From an uncultured Clostridia bacterium (lineage in GTDB: Bacteria > Bacillota > Clostridia > Christensenellales > Borkfalkiaceae), in assembly GCA_944330115.1 (NCBI GenBank), contig CALVIN010000001.1, positions 124,001 to 188,000 of the forward strand: a stretch of DNA of 64,000 bases, in the 5' to 3' direction. The stretch's first letter is position 1. Every line of letters starts with the position of its first letter. The position numbers and the translations under genes were made by a program. Under the pieces are notes generated by a model that had not been told where the DNA came from, made no database searches, and saw only the letters and a list, made by a program, of their open reading frames with translations. Positions 62,631-64,000 of this stretch are shown in pieces.

Positions 62631-62810
62631 CTTATGTCGCAAGGCGGGTTTCCCGCCGCCGCAGGACTCAATTTGCTGCGGTCAGCAGGCTCACTGGAGG
62701 TGAATGGCGGCATTTCTAATAATCGTGGGCCCTAAAAAATGCCGCCAGAGGAACTTAGTTCCTCAAACTCACGAAATTTTTTGCGCGCGGCTCGCGCAAA
62801 AAATTTGTGA
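62631..62810 (+). ncRNA. Candidate structured RNA upstream of purD, copy 2
   Basis: It has the same order as copy 1: the identical block (62636-62676), hairpin GCTG/CAGC (62675-62686), then GGCTCA. An 11-bp stem (62705-62715 with 62737-62747) has a 21-nt loop containing GTGGGCCCTAAA. The next stem is GAGGAAC/GTTCCTC (62748-62754/62758-62764), then ACTCAC and a long stem (62769-62787 with 62793-62810) with a bulged G in the same place. The stems differ in sequence from copy 1 but keep pairing, while the loops are conserved. It ends 8 nt before the TGGAG ribosome binding site of purD. Confidence 0.72.
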
Positions 62811-62831
62811 ACTATCACGTGGAGTATTTTT

Positions 62832-64000
62832 ATGAATGTATTGGTTATAGGTAACGGCGGCAGAGAGCACGCCATACTTCTCGCTCTCAAAAAGAGCAGC
62901 CGCGTCGATAAGCTCTATTGCATGAAGGGCAACGCGGGCACGGCTCAGATCGCCGAAAACGTCGACGTCGACTACATGAACATTCCCGCAGTGGTGGAGT
63001 ACGCAAAGGCCCACCCCGAGATAGATTATTATGTTGTCGCTCCCGACGATCCCCTTGCGATAGGCCTTGTGGACGCGCTCGAAGATATAGGAAAGCGCTG
63101 CTTCGGCCCCCGCAAAAATGCCGCCATAATAGAGGCCAGCAAGGCCTTTTCTAAAAACCTCATGAAAAAGTACGGCATTCCCACGGCCGAGTCGGAGATT
63201 TTCGATAACTACGACGCCGCACTCTCCTACATAAGGGAAAAGGGAGCGCCCATAGTTTTAAAGGCCGACGGCCTGGCTCTCGGCAAGGGCGTGCTCGTAT
63301 GCTCCACTTTAAAAGAGGCGGAGGAGGGTTTGAAGAGCATCATGCTCGACAAGGCCTTCGGCTCCGCGGGCAACAAAGTTGTTATAGAGGAGTGCATGCG
63401 CGGCCTCAAATATACCCCCGGCGAGGAGGTCTCGGTACTCTCCTTCACCGACGGCAAGACGATAGTCCCCATGATAACCTCGTGCGACCACAAGCGCGCA
63501 TTGGACGGCGACAAGGGCCTCAACACGGGCGGCATGGGCACTTTCTCTCCCTGCCCCTTCTGGACGAAGGAGCTCGAGGAGGAGGTAATGAACACCATAA
63601 TGATCCCCACGATGAACGCCATGAATGCCGAGGGTCGCACCTTTAAGGGCTGCCTCTACTTCGGCCTCATGCGCACCGACAAGGGTATGAAGGTGGTGGA
63701 ATACAACTCCCGCTTCGGCGATCCCGAAACGCAGGTGGTGCTCCCCATGCTCAAGACCGACCTCATGGACATATTCGAGGCGGTAACCGACGGCAGGCTT
63801 TCCGATATAAAGATAGAGTGGGATAAGGGCGCATGCGTGTGCGTCGTGCTCGCCTCGGGCGGCTATCCCGCCCACTACGAAAAGGGCAAGGAGATAACCA
63901 TAGGCGACGTGGGCGACTGCCAGATAGTGCACGCCGGCACGGCCATAAAGGACGGCAAGCTGGTAACTAACGGCGGCAGGGTGCTCGGCGTTGTTGCAAA
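62832..64000 (+). CDS. purD: Phosphoribosylamine-glycine ligase, N-terminal part (cut by window edge)
   Basis: The visible 389 codons encode an ATP-grasp GAR synthetase joining phosphoribosylamine and glycine. MNVLVIGNGGREHAILLAL is the N-terminal block. KADGLALGKGVLV is the ATP-binding loop, LNTGGMGTFSP and EYNSRFGDPETQVVLPML the catalytic region. The C-terminus lies beyond the window. TGGAG lies 8 nt before the ATG. It is separated from purH by two tandem structured elements. Confidence 0.95.
   Translation, partial: MNVLVIGNGGREHAILLALKKSSRVDKLYCMKGNAGTAQIAENVDVDYMNIPAVVEYAKAHPEIDYYVVAPDDPLAIGLVDALEDIGKRCFGPRKNAAIIEASKAFSKNLMKKYGIPTAESEIFDNYDAALSYIREKGAPIVLKADGLALGKGVLVCSTLKEAEEGLKSIMLDKAFGSAGNKVVIEECMRGLKYTPGEEVSVLSFTDGKTIVPMITSCDHKRALDGDKGLNTGGMGTFSPCPFWTKELEEEVMNTIMIPTMNAMNAEGRTFKGCLYFGLMRTDKGMKVVEYNSRFGDPETQVVLPMLKTDLMDIFEAVTDGRLSDIKIEWDKGACVCVVLASGGYPAHYEKGKEITIGDVGDCQIVHAGTAIKDGKLVTNGGRVLGVVA

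Noticed and set aside
62440-62810. Tandem glycine, TPP, FMN, ZTP or cobalamin riboswitch as an identity for the repeated units.
   Set aside because: I looked for the diagnostic conserved strings of each class from memory and found none, so no class name is given.

Overview
This window looks like chromosomal DNA from an uncultured anaerobic Clostridia-type Bacillota of the gut, possibly a Christensenellales-like lineage. That placement is inferred from gene content, not from a marker search. The basis is: linked tig-clpP-clpX-lon-engB genes, a six-subunit Rnf complex, FakA/DegV-type fatty-acid proteins, a TM1266-type [FeFe]-hydrogenase regulator, a bile-salt-hydrolase-family enzyme, and a clostridial purE-C-F-M-N-H-D order. 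The sequence is moderately GC-rich by eye. I saw no phage, transposase, CRISPR array, rRNA or tRNA.

Layout. 1-4.5 kb: start of a phosphohexomutase (cut by the edge), prolyl-tRNA synthetase, a lipoprotein and a choloylglycine-hydrolase-family enzyme. 4.6-8.2 kb: a fatty-acid uptake set (FakA, DegV/FakB, acyltransferase-like). 8.3-16.3 kb: GNAT, a DeoC-like aldolase relative, a second DegV, a membrane-bound XRE regulator, a ThrE-family exporter, GluRS and a CmpB-family membrane protein. 16.5-19.3 kb: a fused ABC ATPase-permease. 19.5-29 kb: a flavinylation/Rnf module, with ApbE and a NusG-II protein on the plus strand facing rnfC-D-G-E-A-B and a Gx-transporter on the minus strand. 29-33.3 kb: envelope proteins of unknown function and RqcH. 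33.5-40.9 kb: trigger factor, ClpP, ClpX, Lon, EngB and a sugar transferase. 41-49.8 kb: CDF transporter, LspA, RluD, Der, PlsY, a PH-like membrane protein and an aconitase-family hydratase. 49.9-53.8 kb: a cysteine-rich lipoprotein, the TM1266 regulator behind an attenuator-like leader, and a NitT/TauT-type ABC importer. 54-64 kb: the purine operon, with a second PurF-like gene lacking the nucleophilic cysteine and purD cut by the right edge.

Most notable items. (1) Two tandem ~180-nt units directly upstream of purD share invariant single-stranded blocks, while their stems differ in sequence but keep pairing. This is the signature of a structured RNA, and I do not recognise the class. (2) RnfG is 771 residues and carries five TGAT flavinylation-type motifs instead of one, next to ApbE, so it may be a five-flavin electron conduit. 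(3) Six monocistronic genes have a -10 hexamer exactly 6 nt before the start codon and no Shine-Dalgarno, implying leaderless mRNAs beside SD-led housekeeping operons. (4) A leader with terminator and antiterminator precedes the TM1266 gene.

How the genes work together. Rnf (ferredoxin:NAD+ oxidoreductase and ion pump), ApbE and the hydrogenase regulator point to ferredoxin-based anaerobic energy metabolism. FakA/FakB and PlsY belong to phospholipid synthesis. Tig, ClpXP, Lon and RqcH form a proteostasis block. The pur genes cover most of de novo IMP synthesis except purL/Q/S and purB.
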